Positions 28,098 to 37,031 of a stretch of DNA of 64,000 nucleotides are shown here, one piece after another (position 1 is the first letter of the stretch; each line of letters begins with the position of its first letter). The stretch comes from Pseudomonas sp. LS44 (GTDB lineage Bacteria > Pseudomonadota > Gammaproteobacteria > Pseudomonadales > Pseudomonadaceae), in the NCBI RefSeq assembly GCF_024730785.1, contig NZ_CP102830.1:806001-870000 (forward strand), given 5' to 3'. A program made the position numbers and the translations under genes. The notes under the pieces are model-generated. The model had not been told where the DNA came from. It did not search any database and worked only from the letters and a program-made list of their open reading frames with translations.

Positions 28098-28101
28098 TTT
28101 C

Positions 28102-28177
28102 GGGTCGTTAGCTCAGTTGGTAGAGCAGTTGGCTTTTAACCAATTGGTCGTAGGTTCGAATCCTACACGACCCACCA
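28102..28177 (+). tRNA. tRNA-Lys (anticodon TTT)
   Basis: 76 nt with encoded CCA. The acceptor stem GGGTCGT pairs with ACGACCC; anticodon loop GCTTTTAAC; T-arm GGTTCGAATCC. Last of the tandem cluster, 4 bp after tRNA-Pro. Confidence 0.97.
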
Positions 28178-28201
28178 ACTTCTCAAGTACGCTTGAGAAA
28201 C

Positions 28202-28228
28202 AAAAAACCCGCCTAGTGCGGGTTTTTT
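28202..28228. terminator. Terminator after the tRNA cluster / ndh
   Basis: Perfect hairpin AAAAAACCCGC/GCGGGTTTTTT around CTAGT. It serves the tRNA operon and, from the other side, ndh. Confidence 0.93.
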
Positions 28229-28265
28229 GTTGCCAATTTTTCACGGGGCAGGTCGGGCGCATTGT

Positions 28266-29567
28266 TCAGTGCAGCTTCAGTCGCGGCTCGGTGCTGCGGC
28301 CAATATGATCGCTGAGCATTAGCAGCAGGGTGCGGACAATCCCGTATAGCGCTATCTGATGCATGCGGTAGAGCGAGATGTAGAACATTCGTGCCAGCCA
28401 CCCTTCGAGTTTGACGTTACCCATCAGGTTGCCCATCAGATTGCCGATGGTGCTGAAGTGCGACAGGGAAATTAGTGAGCCGTAGTCGCGATAGAGATAA
28501 GTGGGCAGCGCTTGGCCTGCGAATTTCTGCTTGAAGCTCTTCGCCAGCAACGATGCTTGTTGATGTGCGGCTTGGGCGCGTGGCGGTACGTTGCGTTCAT
28601 CGGTGCCAGGTTGTGGGCATGCCGCGCAATCACCGAAGGCGAAAATGTCGTCGTCGCGGGTGGTCTGTAAGGTCGGTCGCACGTGCAACTGATTGATACG
28701 GTTGCTTTCTAGTCCATCGAGGCTTTCCAGAAAGGCCGGTGCGCGGATGCCAGCGGCCCAAACTTTGAGGCTGGCGGGGATTAGTTGGCCGCTACGGGTT
28801 TGCAAATGCTCGGTGGTGACCTCACTGACTGCGGCATTGGTCAGTACGGTTACTCCAAGCTTTTCCAGCCTGCGATGTACGGCCTGGCTGATCCGTGCGG
28901 GGAGGGCGGGCAGCACCCGTGGTCCGGCTTCTATGAGCGTAATGCGCATGTTTTCCGGCTGGATGCTATCCAGGCCGTAAGCGGCCAATTCGTGGGCCGC
29001 ATGATGAAGCTCGGCGGCGAGCTCTACACCGGTGGCGCCGGCACCGACGATGGCGACATTGATTTGCTCAGTCCCTTGGTTGAGTGTGGCATGGGCGCGC
29101 AGATAGTGGTTGAGCAGTTGGCGATGAAAGCGTTCCGCTTGGGCGCGAGTATCGAGGAACAGGCAGTTTTCAGCCGCCCCGGGCGTGCCGAAATCGTTGG
29201 TTGTACTGCCGACGGCCAGCACTAGGCTGTCATAACTCAATTCGCGCTCGGGCAGCAGGGCGATACCGCCTTCATCGAGCGTAGCGGCCAGGCGTATGCG
29301 TTTGTCCTGGCGGCTCAGTCCGCTCATGCGGCCTAGTTGGAACTCGAAGTGGTTCCACTTTGCCTGAGCGACATAATTGAGTTCGTCTTCCGAAGAGTTC
29401 AGTGAGCCGGCTGCCACCTCATGCAGCAGCGGTTTCCAGATGTGGGTCAGGTTGGCATCGACCAGTACGATCTTGGCTTGGCCGCGCTTACCCAGGGTTC
29501 TACCAAGGCGGGTGGCAAGCTCGAGGCCGCCGGCGCCGCCGCCGACAATCACAATGCGATGAGTCAT
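28266..29567 (-). CDS. ndh: Type II NADH dehydrogenase
   Basis: Peripheral membrane flavoprotein of 433 residues that passes electrons from NADH to quinone without pumping protons. The FAD-binding motif VGGGAGGLELATRLG is at the N-terminus and the NADH-binding motif VGAGATGVELAAEL near residues 178-191. The family segment HIWKPLLHEVAAGSLN follows the first Rossmann unit. The C-terminal hydrophobic/amphipathic tail (LALYGIVRTLLLML) probably anchors it to the membrane. It follows the short DUF3094 gene on the same strand. Confidence 0.94.
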   Translation of the reverse strand: MTHRIVIVGGGAGGLELATRLGRTLGKRGQAKIVLVDANLTHIWKPLLHEVAAGSLNSSEDELNYVAQAKWNHFEFQLGRMSGLSRQDKRIRLAATLDEGGIALLPERELSYDSLVLAVGSTTNDFGTPGAAENCLFLDTRAQAERFHRQLLNHYLRAHATLNQGTEQINVAIVGAGATGVELAAELHHAAHELAAYGLDSIQPENMRITLIEAGPRVLPALPARISQAVHRRLEKLGVTVLTNAAVSEVTTEHLQTRSGQLIPASLKVWAAGIRAPAFLESLDGLESNRINQLHVRPTLQTTRDDDIFAFGDCAACPQPGTDERNVPPRAQAAHQQASLLAKSFKQKFAGQALPTYLYRDYGSLISLSHFSTIGNLMGNLMGNVKLEGWLARMFYISLYRMHQIALYGIVRTLLLMLSDHIGRSTEPRLKLH

Positions 29568-29627
29568 GGCGCAGTCTCACAAGGCTAGAAATTCTGTGAA
29601 CGGCCGAATAGGCGAGCGCGAGGCAGC

Positions 29628-29801
29628 TCATAGCACCAAACGGCTTAGCAAACGGCTCAGGAGGCCGAGAGTAACAACACTGGCGAGGACGATTCCGAGG
29701 AGAAGCCAAGGGCGGAAGGGCTTGCGCTCCACTTGATGTTGAGGTGCGCTCAGGTAGCTATCGACGCGGGCTTGATCATCGGAATTGAGGCGACTAGTCA
29801 T
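29628..29801 (-). CDS. DUF3094 family small membrane protein
   Basis: A 57-residue protein beginning MTSRLNSDDQARVDSYLSAP, followed by a basic stretch (VERKPFRPW) and one C-terminal membrane helix (LLLGIVLASVVTLGLL) ending in SRLLSRLVL. The ATG at 29801 is preceded by GAGG at 6-bp spacing. The pattern matches the short DUF3094 proteins known from pseudomonads next to ndh. It lies between DUF1780 and ndh on the same strand. Function unknown. Confidence 0.78.
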   Translation of the reverse strand: MTSRLNSDDQARVDSYLSAPQHQVERKPFRPWLLLGIVLASVVTLGLLSRLLSRLVL

Positions 29802-29886
29802 GAAAACCTCGCTATGGATTGTCGGTATTCTAGGAGGCTCAGGCGGCGCTGAGCGATTAATTTGCTGTAGAAGTGGCCGCGACTAA

Positions 29887-30513
29887 TCATAAGTCGCTAC
29901 CCGCGTCGAATAGCACGCAACGGCCGAGATTATTGCGCAGAAAGTCTGGTGCGCTGCCGTGGGCGAAGAGGACCCGTGCGAAAGTCGGACCGACCATGGA
30001 AAGCGAGCGCCAGCCATGGTGTAGATACTCTGTGGGCGGTGGGAAGCTGGTATTGAAGTCAGGAACAGCATGTTTCAGGTCGATATAGGCAAGCATATCC
30101 AGTTCGCCCAGTTTGAGATCACGAACGCGGTAGTTGCGTGCTTTCTTGCGCAGGGTCGGCCCTAAGAGCGATTGCAGCTCATCGGCATTGATGCGTTTGG
30201 GGTGGGCTTCATGGCGCCTCAGCTGATTGAGGGAGTATGCGCTGCGGCGGCGTCGCAGCTCATCTCGCCATTCATCGTTTAAGCGACGGCCGACATCGAT
30301 GACCATGAAGACTTCGAAGCAGGCATCACGAAACCGCACATCAGGCGGTTCTTGGCCGGTGCCGAATTCGTCGCTGTGATAGTCGATATTCAGCGCCTGC
30401 AGCAATCGCTGGCAAACCCAACGTTCGCGCTCCCATTTGCGCGAATTGGATAGCAGCAGATTGGTTTGCTCAGCTTGGTAAGTAAGCAGGCGCAGATACT
30501 CTGTCTCGTTCAT
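29887..30513 (-). CDS. DUF1780 family protein (putative endonuclease-like)
   Basis: A soluble protein of 208 residues beginning MNETEYLRLLTYQAEQTNLL. Conserved-looking acidic and basic patches are FRDACFEVFMVIDVGRRLND and KLGELDMLAYIDLKH. The sequence fits the DUF1780 family, which is largely confined to pseudomonads and has been described as resembling nucleases in structure. No enzyme activity can be read here with confidence. It is upstream of the DUF3094 gene and ndh, on the same strand. Confidence 0.75.
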   Translation of the reverse strand: MNETEYLRLLTYQAEQTNLLLSNSRKWERERWVCQRLLQALNIDYHSDEFGTGQEPPDVRFRDACFEVFMVIDVGRRLNDEWRDELRRRRSAYSLNQLRRHEAHPKRINADELQSLLGPTLRKKARNYRVRDLKLGELDMLAYIDLKHAVPDFNTSFPPPTEYLHHGWRSLSMVGPTFARVLFAHGSAPDFLRNNLGRCVLFDAGSDL

Positions 30514-30730
30514 GCCCTCAGCTTAGACGTTGCGTGTGAGGTGTAGACTGGTTCAGCCAGGTCTGGAGTCCAGCTATGTCAGTTTGCATTGACCAATCCG
30601 CGAGCGTTCTCTCCGTGCCGAGTGTGGTGGGGCGGATAGCGAATGCGGAGGCATGCACTATGGCGGAGTTTTGTTTGGCTGCGGTCCCAAACCTGTCCGG
30701 GAATAGGGTTGAACTAGATAGAGGTGCCCG

Positions 30731-31421
30731 ATGATTGCTGCCGGGTTGCTGTCAATCGAGAGCATGGCGCTTGGATGGGCCCTGTATCTGCCGGCGATCT
30801 TATGGGCAGTCTGGCGCGCCCCCTGGCTTGAGTTGTTCAGCGATACTCGTCGTCAGCATCTGCTCTTTGGCACGGTATTTATGCTGTTTTTGCTGTGGCT
30901 GGTGCGCCGTGATTTCGCCGGAGGGCTGTCTTATCACTTCATTGGCATGACGGCGGTCACGTTATTGCTCGACTGGCCGTTAGCGCTAATCGGGGGGGCT
31001 GGTCGCGCAATTTGGCTTGCTGGCAGTCGGCAAGCAGGATTTTCTAGCGCTTGGCCTGAATGGCTTGCTGCTGGTCGGGATGCCGGTATTAATTGCCGAA
31101 GCTTGCGCTTTGCTGGTCGAACGTAAGCAGCCACGAAACTTGTTTGTCTACATATTCTGCTGCGGTTTCTTTCCGGCGGCTTTGACGGCACTGACATGTT
31201 TGTTGATGGGGTTGGCCGTGCTGGCGATAGATGGGCGCTTCCCGCTACCGCCCTGGCTGGGAGATTTTGCCGGTTACTTGTGGCTGGTGATGTTTCCGGA
31301 AGCATTCATCAACGGCATGGTGATTAGCGCGCTGGTGGTTTTCCAGCCGGAGTGGCTGGAAACCTTTAATCGGACACGCTATCTGCAGGCGCCCTGGAAG
31401 GACGACGAGCCGCGACAATGA
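30731..31421 (+). pseudogene. Energy-coupling factor-type membrane permease, frameshifted at a G7 run
   Basis: Two consecutive reading frames together encode one polytopic membrane protein of about 229 residues. The first (from ATG 30731, after AGAGGTG) reads MIAAGLLSIESMALGWALYL and continues to LLLDWPLALIGG near 30990. The second picks up LVAQFGLLAVGKQDFLALGL and runs to 31421. The switch occurs at a run of seven G at 30992-30998; six G would restore a single frame. The combined protein looks like the CbiM-like ECF transporter permease family found beside DUF1780 in pseudomonads. The break may be a real mutation, a slippage-prone phase-variable tract or a sequencing error. Confidence 0.72.
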
Positions 31422-31429
31422 GTGGGCTA

Positions 31430-31630
31430 TTAATGTTCGCGGGGCGGTAGTTGGCCTGAGAACAACTCGTCTTCCAGGGAATCACCGGGGATCGCATGCT
31501 CTTCGGCCGCCCAGGCGCCAAGATCGATCAGTTTGCAACGTTCCGAGCAAAACGGCCGGTGCAGGCTTTGCGCACTCCATTCGACGGGAGCGCCACAGGT
31601 TGGGCATTTGATGATGGTGGGCTGGCTCAT
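31430..31630 (-). CDS. yacG: DNA gyrase inhibitor YacG
   Basis: A zinc-binding protein of 66 residues known to inhibit GyrB. The four zinc cysteines are seen in [10 protein letters not shown] and [11 protein letters not shown], followed by the conserved [12 protein letters not shown]. It is the last gene of the pilB-pilC-pilD-coaE-yacG run; its start overlaps the coaE stop by 4 bp (ATGA), so it is translationally coupled. Confidence 0.93.
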   Translation of the reverse strand: MSQPTIIKCPTCGAPVEWSAQSLHRPFCSERCKLIDLGAWAAEEHAIPGDSLEDELFSGQLPPREH

Positions 31631-32238
31631 GGCTGGCCTCCTCGCAAAGTCAGATAAAACTGGTGCAAACGCTCGACTTCGGCCTGCAGCCAGGCGAGAT
31701 CGCGATCGTTGACCAAGACGTCATCAGCATGACGCAGGCGCTCCTCACGATTGGCCTGGACCTGCAGAATCGCGTTGACCTGTTCCGCTGAAGTCTGATC
31801 GCGCAGCATGGTGCGTTGCACCTGCAGCTCCTCGGGAGTATCCACCACCAAAATGCGCTGGGTCAGCCGTCGTTGTCCGGATTCGATTAGCAGCGGCGAG
31901 ACCAGAATGGCGTAGGGCGATTCGGCCCGCGCGAGATAGTCATGGATTTCCTGGCCGATTAGCGGGTGTAGCAGAGCCTCCAACCAGCGACGCTCTTCGG
32001 CGTTCTGGAAAACACGGGTACGCAACGCGGCTCGATCCAGTTGGCCATCGGCCTGCAGAACCTCTTCGCCGAAATGCTCGGCGATTCGCGCGAGTGCTGG
32101 GCGCCCTGGCTCGACGACCCAGCGTGCGGCATGGTCGGCATCCACGGTATGCACGCCAAGATCAATAAAGTGCTTGGCGGCCGCGCTCTTGCCACTGCCG
32201 ATGCCACCGGTTAGGCCGAGAATCCAGGGTTTGCTCAT
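31627..32238 (-). CDS. coaE: Dephospho-CoA kinase
   Basis: Last step of coenzyme A synthesis: phosphorylates the 3'-hydroxyl of dephospho-CoA. It has 203 residues. The P-loop is [17 protein letters not shown] at residues 8-24. [13 protein letters not shown] and the HPLIGQEI segment of the CoA-binding lid follow. It overlaps pilD by 4 bp upstream and yacG by 4 bp downstream, as commonly seen in gammaproteobacteria. Confidence 0.95.
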   Translation of the reverse strand: MSKPWILGLTGGIGSGKSAAAKHFIDLGVHTVDADHAARWVVEPGRPALARIAEHFGEEVLQADGQLDRAALRTRVFQNAEERRWLEALLHPLIGQEIHDYLARAESPYAILVSPLLIESGQRRLTQRILVVDTPEELQVQRTMLRDQTSAEQVNAILQVQANREERLRHADDVLVNDRDLAWLQAEVERLHQFYLTLRGGQP

Positions 32239-33107
32239 TTAAAACCGGCAAATTGCAGATAGGTTGCGGTTATTTGATCACCCCAGAGCAGTGCGATCCA
32301 GCCCGCAATTGCCAGGTAGGGGCCGAAGGGGATAGGCGTGCTGGTTTCGGCATTGCGCAGGCGCAGCATGATTACGCCCAATACTGCGCCGACCAGCGAG
32401 GAGAGCAGGATAGTCAGCGGCAATATCTGCCAGCCGCCCCACGCGCCAAGCATGGCGAGCAGCTTGAAGTCGCCATGGCCCATGCCTTCCTTGCCGGTGA
32501 TGAGCTTGAACAGCCAATACACCGACCAGAGGCTGAGATAACCGGCAATCGCGCCCCACAAGGCATCTTCGAGGCTGGCGAACAGGCCGAACTGATTAAT
32601 GATTAGGCCTAGCCATAGCAATGGCAGTACCAATACGTCAGGCAGCAATTGGTGGTCGGCATCAATCAAGCTCATCGCCAGCAGCCCCCAAGTAAGCAGC
32701 AGCATGGCGCCGCCCTGCCAATTGAAGCCGAAGTGCCAGGCGACATAGGCCGAAAGCAAGCCGCAAGCCAGCTCCACCAGCGGGTAGCGCAGGCTGATCG
32801 GCGCTTTGCAGGCCGAACACTTGCCGCGTAGGGCCAGATAACTGAGCAGCGGGATGTTTTCCCACGCCTTGATCTCGTGGCCACAGGCTGGGCAGTGGGA
32901 GTTGGGTAGGATCAAGTTGAAAGTATGGCCGCTGGCTTCTGCCGGCAGCTCCAGCACTTCCCGTGCCTGAGCCTTCCAGTCGCTGAGCATCATCTTCGGC
33001 AGGCGATGGATTACCACATTGAGAAAACTGCCGACCAGCAGGCCAAGCAGCAGTGCGCACAAAACAAAGGCCAGCACATGACTGGCCAGAAAGTCGATAA
33101 CAGGCAT
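32235..33107 (-). CDS. pilD: Prepilin peptidase/N-methyltransferase PilD
   Basis: Inner-membrane aspartic protease that cleaves and N-methylates type IV prepilins and type II secretion pseudopilins. It has 290 residues and about eight membrane helices. The cytoplasmic zinc loop has two CxxC pairs, [15 protein letters not shown] and GKCSACKAP. The catalytic aspartates are in [12 protein letters not shown] and GHGDFKLLA. All the pilins encoded in this window (PilA, PilE, PilV, PilW, PilX, FimT, FimU) are expected substrates. It starts 2 bp after pilC. Confidence 0.96.
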   Translation of the reverse strand: MPVIDFLASHVLAFVLCALLLGLLVGSFLNVVIHRLPKMMLSDWKAQAREVLELPAEASGHTFNLILPNSHCPACGHEIKAWENIPLLSYLALRGKCSACKAPISLRYPLVELACGLLSAYVAWHFGFNWQGGAMLLLTWGLLAMSLIDADHQLLPDVLVLPLLWLGLIINQFGLFASLEDALWGAIAGYLSLWSVYWLFKLITGKEGMGHGDFKLLAMLGAWGGWQILPLTILLSSLVGAVLGVIMLRLRNAETSTPIPFGPYLAIAGWIALLWGDQITATYLQFAGFK

Positions 33108-33109
33108 TT

Positions 33110-34327
33110 TTAGACGACGGCACCCAGCTGGAAGATTGGCAGGTACATGGCGATGATCAGGCCGCCGACCAACACGCCGAGTACGGCCATAATCATCGGC
33201 TCCATCAGGCTGGTGAGCCCATCGACCATGTTGTCGACTTCTTCCTCATAGAAACTAGCAACCTTGTCCAGCATTTCGTCCAAAGAGCCGGATTCTTCGC
33301 CGATGGCGGTCATCTGAATGGCCATGGTCGGGAAGGTGTTAGTGGTGCGCATGGAGAAGTTGAGCTGCATGCCGGTGGAAACGTCTGACTTGACCTTATT
33401 GGTGGCGTTGCGGAACACCACGTTGCCGGTGGCGCCGGCTACTGAGTCGAGCGCGTCGACCAGCGGCACGCCGGCGGCGAAGGTGGTCGACAGCGTGCGG
33501 GCGAAACGCGCGACCGCGGACTTGTAGAGGATATCGCCGACGATGGGCAGTTTGAGTACGGTTCGATCTATCCAATCGCGGAATTTTTCCGAGCGCTTCT
33601 GTGCTTCCTTAAAGGCAACTGCCGCAGCAAATATGCCAATCAAAAAAACAAACCACCACTTTTGCAATGCCTCGGAAATACCGATTACGAATAGAGTGAA
33701 AGCCGGTAGTTCGGCGCCGAAGTTGGCAAATACTGTCTGGAACTGTGGGACTACTTTGATCAGCAAAATCGCCGAAACGATGACCGCCACGACTACCACT
33801 GCGATCGGGTAGTTCATCGCCTTCTTAATCTTGGCCTTCAGAGCTTCGGTCTTTTCCTTGTAGGTAGCGACGCGATCCAGCAGGGTTTCCAGTGCTCCGG
33901 ATTGCTCGCCGGAGTCCACTAAATTGCAATACAGATCATCGAAATACTGCGGTTTCTTGCGCAGGGAGGCGGCGAAACTGTTACCGGCAGCCACTTCCTG
34001 TTTGACCTCGTCCACCAGCTTGCGCATGTTCGGGTTATCGAAGCCTTCGCCGATGATGTCGAAGCTCTGCAGCAGCGGTACCCCGGCTTTCATCATGGTT
34101 GCCATCTGCCGGGTGAACAGGGCTATGTCCATGGGTTTGATCTTCTTGCCGGCGCTGAATAGCGAGATGCCTTTCTTGCGCACCTTGATCGGGTTGATGC
34201 CCTGTTTGCGCAATTGTGCCTTGACCAGCGCGGGGTTCTGCCCGCTGAGCTCACCCTTCATGCGGGTGCCTTTCTTGTCCGTCCCTTCCCAGGCAAAAAT
34301 ACTGGTTTTCAACGCCTTTTCAGCCAT
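33110..34327 (-). CDS. pilC: Type IV pilus platform protein PilC
   Basis: Inner-membrane protein of 405 residues that links the ATPases to the growing pilus. It has two GspF/T2SF domains (about 70-195 and 275-400) with the typical FTRQMATMMKAGVPLLQSFD and FARTLSTTFAAGVPLVDALD segments. Membrane helices are seen near 170-190, 220-240 and at the C-terminus (MIMAVLGVLVGGLIIAMYLP). It lies between pilB and pilD. The 218-bp gap to pilB is filled largely by REP repeats. Confidence 0.96.
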   Translation of the reverse strand: MAEKALKTSIFAWEGTDKKGTRMKGELSGQNPALVKAQLRKQGINPIKVRKKGISLFSAGKKIKPMDIALFTRQMATMMKAGVPLLQSFDIIGEGFDNPNMRKLVDEVKQEVAAGNSFAASLRKKPQYFDDLYCNLVDSGEQSGALETLLDRVATYKEKTEALKAKIKKAMNYPIAVVVVAVIVSAILLIKVVPQFQTVFANFGAELPAFTLFVIGISEALQKWWFVFLIGIFAAAVAFKEAQKRSEKFRDWIDRTVLKLPIVGDILYKSAVARFARTLSTTFAAGVPLVDALDSVAGATGNVVFRNATNKVKSDVSTGMQLNFSMRTTNTFPTMAIQMTAIGEESGSLDEMLDKVASFYEEEVDNMVDGLTSLMEPMIMAVLGVLVGGLIIAMYLPIFQLGAVV

Positions 34328-34458
34328 TTTCTCGCCCTAGCGGTAATGCCTGCTTCGTTCCGGACAGGCTGGTTATTCTTGGTATTTGTCGTTATGGGTA
34401 GATACGTTTCGCGCCTGTAGGAGCCTTCTCGTCAAACAGGTCGGATGTCCTGGGAGCT

Positions 34459-34533
34459 CTTTTGTAGGAGCGAATTCACTCGCGATGTTTTTCCCGTAGC
34501 CGAAGCTCGCGAATGAATTCGCTCCTACAAAAG
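34459..34533. repeat. REP pair (TGTAGGAGCGAATTC type) inside the pilB-pilC gap
   Basis: Inverted arms CTTTTGTAGGAGCGAATTCA and TGAATTCGCTCCTACAAAAG separated by about 30 bp. The same family occurs at 62631-62703, 62747-62820 and, split, at 12782-12800 with 14232-14246. Lying between two operon genes, it may form a strong RNA hairpin in the pilBC transcript. Confidence 0.82.
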
Positions 34534-34545
34534 CCTGGTGCCCTG

Positions 34546-36249
34546 TCAATCCTTGGTCACCCGGTTAACCTCTGCAAGGCTGGTGATGCCCTGCATGGCT
34601 TTCTCCAGGCCGGATGTACGCAAGTCGTTGAAACCATCTTTACGCATCTGTACGCCAATATCGATGGAGTTGCCGTCCTCCATGATAATCCGCTGCAGGG
34701 CCGGCGTGTTTTTAACCACTTCATAAATACCCAAGCGGCCTTTATAGCCGCCCTTGCAGTTCTCGCAGCCGACTGGGGCGTAAATCTTGAAGGTGCCGAT
34801 CTTGTCTTCGGGGAAGCCTTCGTGCAGCAGGGTTTCGTGGGGGATCTGCACTTCCTTCTTGCAGTGCGGGCACAGCTTGCGCGCCAGGCGCTGAGCGATG
34901 ATCAGGTTGACCGAGGTGGCGATGTTGAAAGCCGGCACGCCCATATTGCGCAAGCGCGTCAGCGTTTCGGCGGCGCTGTTGGTGTGCAGGGTGGACATGA
35001 CCATATGCCCAGTCTGCGCGGCCTTGATGGCGATTTCCGCGGTTTCCAGGTCACGAATCTCACCGACCATGATGATGTCCGGGTCCTGGCGCAGGAAGGC
35101 GCGCAAGGCCTGGGAGAAGTCCATGCCCTGTTTCGGGTTGACGTTGACCTGGTTGATGCCCTCAAGGTTGATCTCCACCGGGTCTTCGGCAGTGGAAATG
35201 TTCACGTCGGCGGTGTTGAGAATATTCAGGCCGGTGTACAGCGATACGGTCTTGCCCGAACCGGTGGGGCCGGTGACCAGGATCATGCCCTGGGGTTGCT
35301 TGAGGGCGGTCATGTACAGCTCTTTCTGACCTTCCTCATAGCCCAGGGCATCGATACCCATCTGCGCGCTGGTAGGGTCGAGAATCCGCATGACGATCTT
35401 TTCGCCCCACAGGGTCGGCAGGGTGTTGACCCGGAAGTCGATGGACTTGGACTTGGAGATCTTCATCTTTATCCGGCCGTCCTGCGGCTTGCGCCGCTCG
35501 GAAATGTCCAAGTTGGCCATCACCTTCAGGCGCGCGGAGATACGCGGAGCCAGCTGGATCGGCGGGCGGGCGACCTCGTGGAGGATGCCGTCGGTGCGCA
35601 GGCGCACGCGGTAGACCTTTTCATAGGGCTCGAAGTGCAGGTCGGACGAGCCGCCTTTGATCGCATCCAGGAGCATCTTGTTGACGAAGCGCACCACTGG
35701 CGCGTCGTCGGCGTCCTGGCCGGTGGCGGCGTCCTGCTTGTCTTCATCGACGGCCTGGATATCCAGCCCATCGAGATCGACGTCGGCAAGGTCTTCCAAG
35801 CCGCTGTTGGCGGCGTCGAAGAACTTGTCGATGGCCTCGCCGAGCTTGTCGTCCTCGACCAGGATGGCCTCGGTGGTCAGCCCGGTGCTGAACTGGATGT
35901 CGGTGACCGCCTGGTGATTGCTGGGGTCGGAGAGCGCGACGAATAGCTTGTTGCCGCGCCGCCACAGCGGCAGGGCGCGGTGCTGGCGGATCAGTTTCTC
36001 GCTGACCAGCTCCTTGGGCTGGCCTTCCTTGTCGATGCTGGCGAGGTCGACGAAGGCCACGCCAAACTGCTCGGCCGCCAGTTCGGCCAGGGCGCGGCTT
36101 TTCACCAGCTTGTTCTGCACCAGGTAGGTGACCAGCGGCAGCTTGTTGCGCTGGGCCTGCTGCTGGGCCTGCTGGGCGGTTTTTTCGTCTAGCAGTTCGG
36201 CCAGCACCATCTGCCTGGCCAGGCCGGAAAGGGCGACGCTGTCGTTCAT
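34546..36249 (-). CDS. pilB: Type IV pilus assembly ATPase PilB
   Basis: Hexameric ATPase that drives pilus extension, 567 residues. The N-terminal MshEN-type domain (about 1-150) contains the region that binds c-di-GMP in some homologues. The ATPase core has Walker A GPTGSGKTVSLYTGL, Walker B DIIMVGEIRDLETAEIA and the His box HTNSAAETLTRL. A zinc site is formed by CPHCKK and CENCKGGYKG. The ATG at 36249 follows GGAG; the upstream extension to 36303 has no ribosome binding site. It diverges from pilA. Confidence 0.96.
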   Translation of the reverse strand: MNDSVALSGLARQMVLAELLDEKTAQQAQQQAQRNKLPLVTYLVQNKLVKSRALAELAAEQFGVAFVDLASIDKEGQPKELVSEKLIRQHRALPLWRRGNKLFVALSDPSNHQAVTDIQFSTGLTTEAILVEDDKLGEAIDKFFDAANSGLEDLADVDLDGLDIQAVDEDKQDAATGQDADDAPVVRFVNKMLLDAIKGGSSDLHFEPYEKVYRVRLRTDGILHEVARPPIQLAPRISARLKVMANLDISERRKPQDGRIKMKISKSKSIDFRVNTLPTLWGEKIVMRILDPTSAQMGIDALGYEEGQKELYMTALKQPQGMILVTGPTGSGKTVSLYTGLNILNTADVNISTAEDPVEINLEGINQVNVNPKQGMDFSQALRAFLRQDPDIIMVGEIRDLETAEIAIKAAQTGHMVMSTLHTNSAAETLTRLRNMGVPAFNIATSVNLIIAQRLARKLCPHCKKEVQIPHETLLHEGFPEDKIGTFKIYAPVGCENCKGGYKGRLGIYEVVKNTPALQRIIMEDGNSIDIGVQMRKDGFNDLRTSGLEKAMQGITSLAEVNRVTKD

Positions 36250-36409
36250 AAGGGGCTCCACGGGGAATGCAAGCCTTATAACCCACTGGAGAAAGGCTGC
36301 CAAATCGGCGGAGCCGGGGTGACGATAATTGTCAGCATCTACTGAAGTTGGGGGTTTGTCGTGCCGGGTTTGGCGGTGGAAACTCAGGGAAAACGTCTTT
36401 CCGAGTGTT

Positions 36410-36424
36410 TGGCACGCAATATGC
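36410..36424 (+). promoter_or_regulatory. Sigma-54 promoter of pilA
   Basis: TGGCACG-CAAT-ATGC matches the -24/-12 consensus (TGGCACG, four bases, TTGC) with one mismatch. It lies about 46 bp before the ATG. TGTC motifs at 36330-36333 and 36357-36360 are possible parts of PilR sites, which in P. aeruginosa are clustered upstream of pilA. Confidence 0.82.
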
Positions 36425-36469
36425 TTTTTCGGAATTAGGCGTTAGGCCTATTAACCCAAGGAGAATTAC

Positions 36470-36889
36470 ATGAAAGCTCAAATGCAAAAGGGTTTTACCC
36501 TGATTGAATTGATGATCGTGGTGGCGATCATCGGTATTTTGGCTGCCATCGCGCTGCCGGCTTATCAGGACTATACCAACCGGGCTCGCGCCTCTGAAGT
36601 GGTGCTGGCGGCGAGTGGGGCGCGCACCTGCGTATCAGAAATCAACCAAAGTGCCTCAACTTTCACGAATACCAGTTTCGATGGTTGTGATTCAACTGCT
36701 GTAACGCAGTTTGTCACCGGCGTGGCGGTCGATGGTACTACTGGCGCAGTCGTGGCTTCGGGCGACATTAACGGTACAGCTGTTACCGTTAATTTGACCC
36801 CAACTACCGCTGCCAACTCGAATACTCCTATCGAAGGCTGGACCTGCTCTGGTACTCCTCCGAACTGGATGCCGGGTAGCTGCAAATAA
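36470..36889 (+). CDS. pilA: Major type IV pilin PilA
   Basis: Structural subunit of the pilus, 139 residues. Leader MKAQMQKG, then [20 protein letters not shown], with Glu5. The chain is short, as in group II/III-like Pseudomonas pilins. One cysteine pair in the middle (RTCVSE, DGCDST) and a C-terminal pair [13 protein letters not shown], which closes the receptor-binding D-loop. It ends in Lys, with no terminal Ser of the kind glycosylated in P. aeruginosa strain 1244. The ribosome binding site AAGGAG is clear. A sigma-54 promoter precedes it and a terminator follows. Confidence 0.95.
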   Translation: MKAQMQKGFTLIELMIVVAIIGILAAIALPAYQDYTNRARASEVVLAASGARTCVSEINQSASTFTNTSFDGCDSTAVTQFVTGVAVDGTTGAVVASGDINGTAVTVNLTPTTAANSNTPIEGWTCSGTPPNWMPGSCK

Positions 36890-36973
36890 TCGAGCTTTTG
36901 GATTATACGGCCATTTGGTGGGCTTGAAGTATTTGGCTCGTATTGAATGGCGAGTATGATCTGACTGTAAATT

Positions 36974-37003
36974 AACGCCCCGCCTAGTGCGGGGCGTTTT
37001 TTT
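36974..37003 (+). terminator. Terminator after pilA
   Basis: Perfect hairpin AACGCCCCGC/GCGGGGCGTT around CTAGT with a run of seven T. It probably separates high-level pilA transcription from the following glycosyltransferase gene. Confidence 0.92.
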
Positions 37004-37031
37004 ATAATGTACGAGTGGTTAGGTCTTATAG

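Noticed and set aside
34513..35946. Open frame of 477 codons on the plus strand antisense to pilB
   Set aside because: It lies entirely opposite pilB, has no ribosome binding site or known motif, and results from the GC bias of third codon positions.
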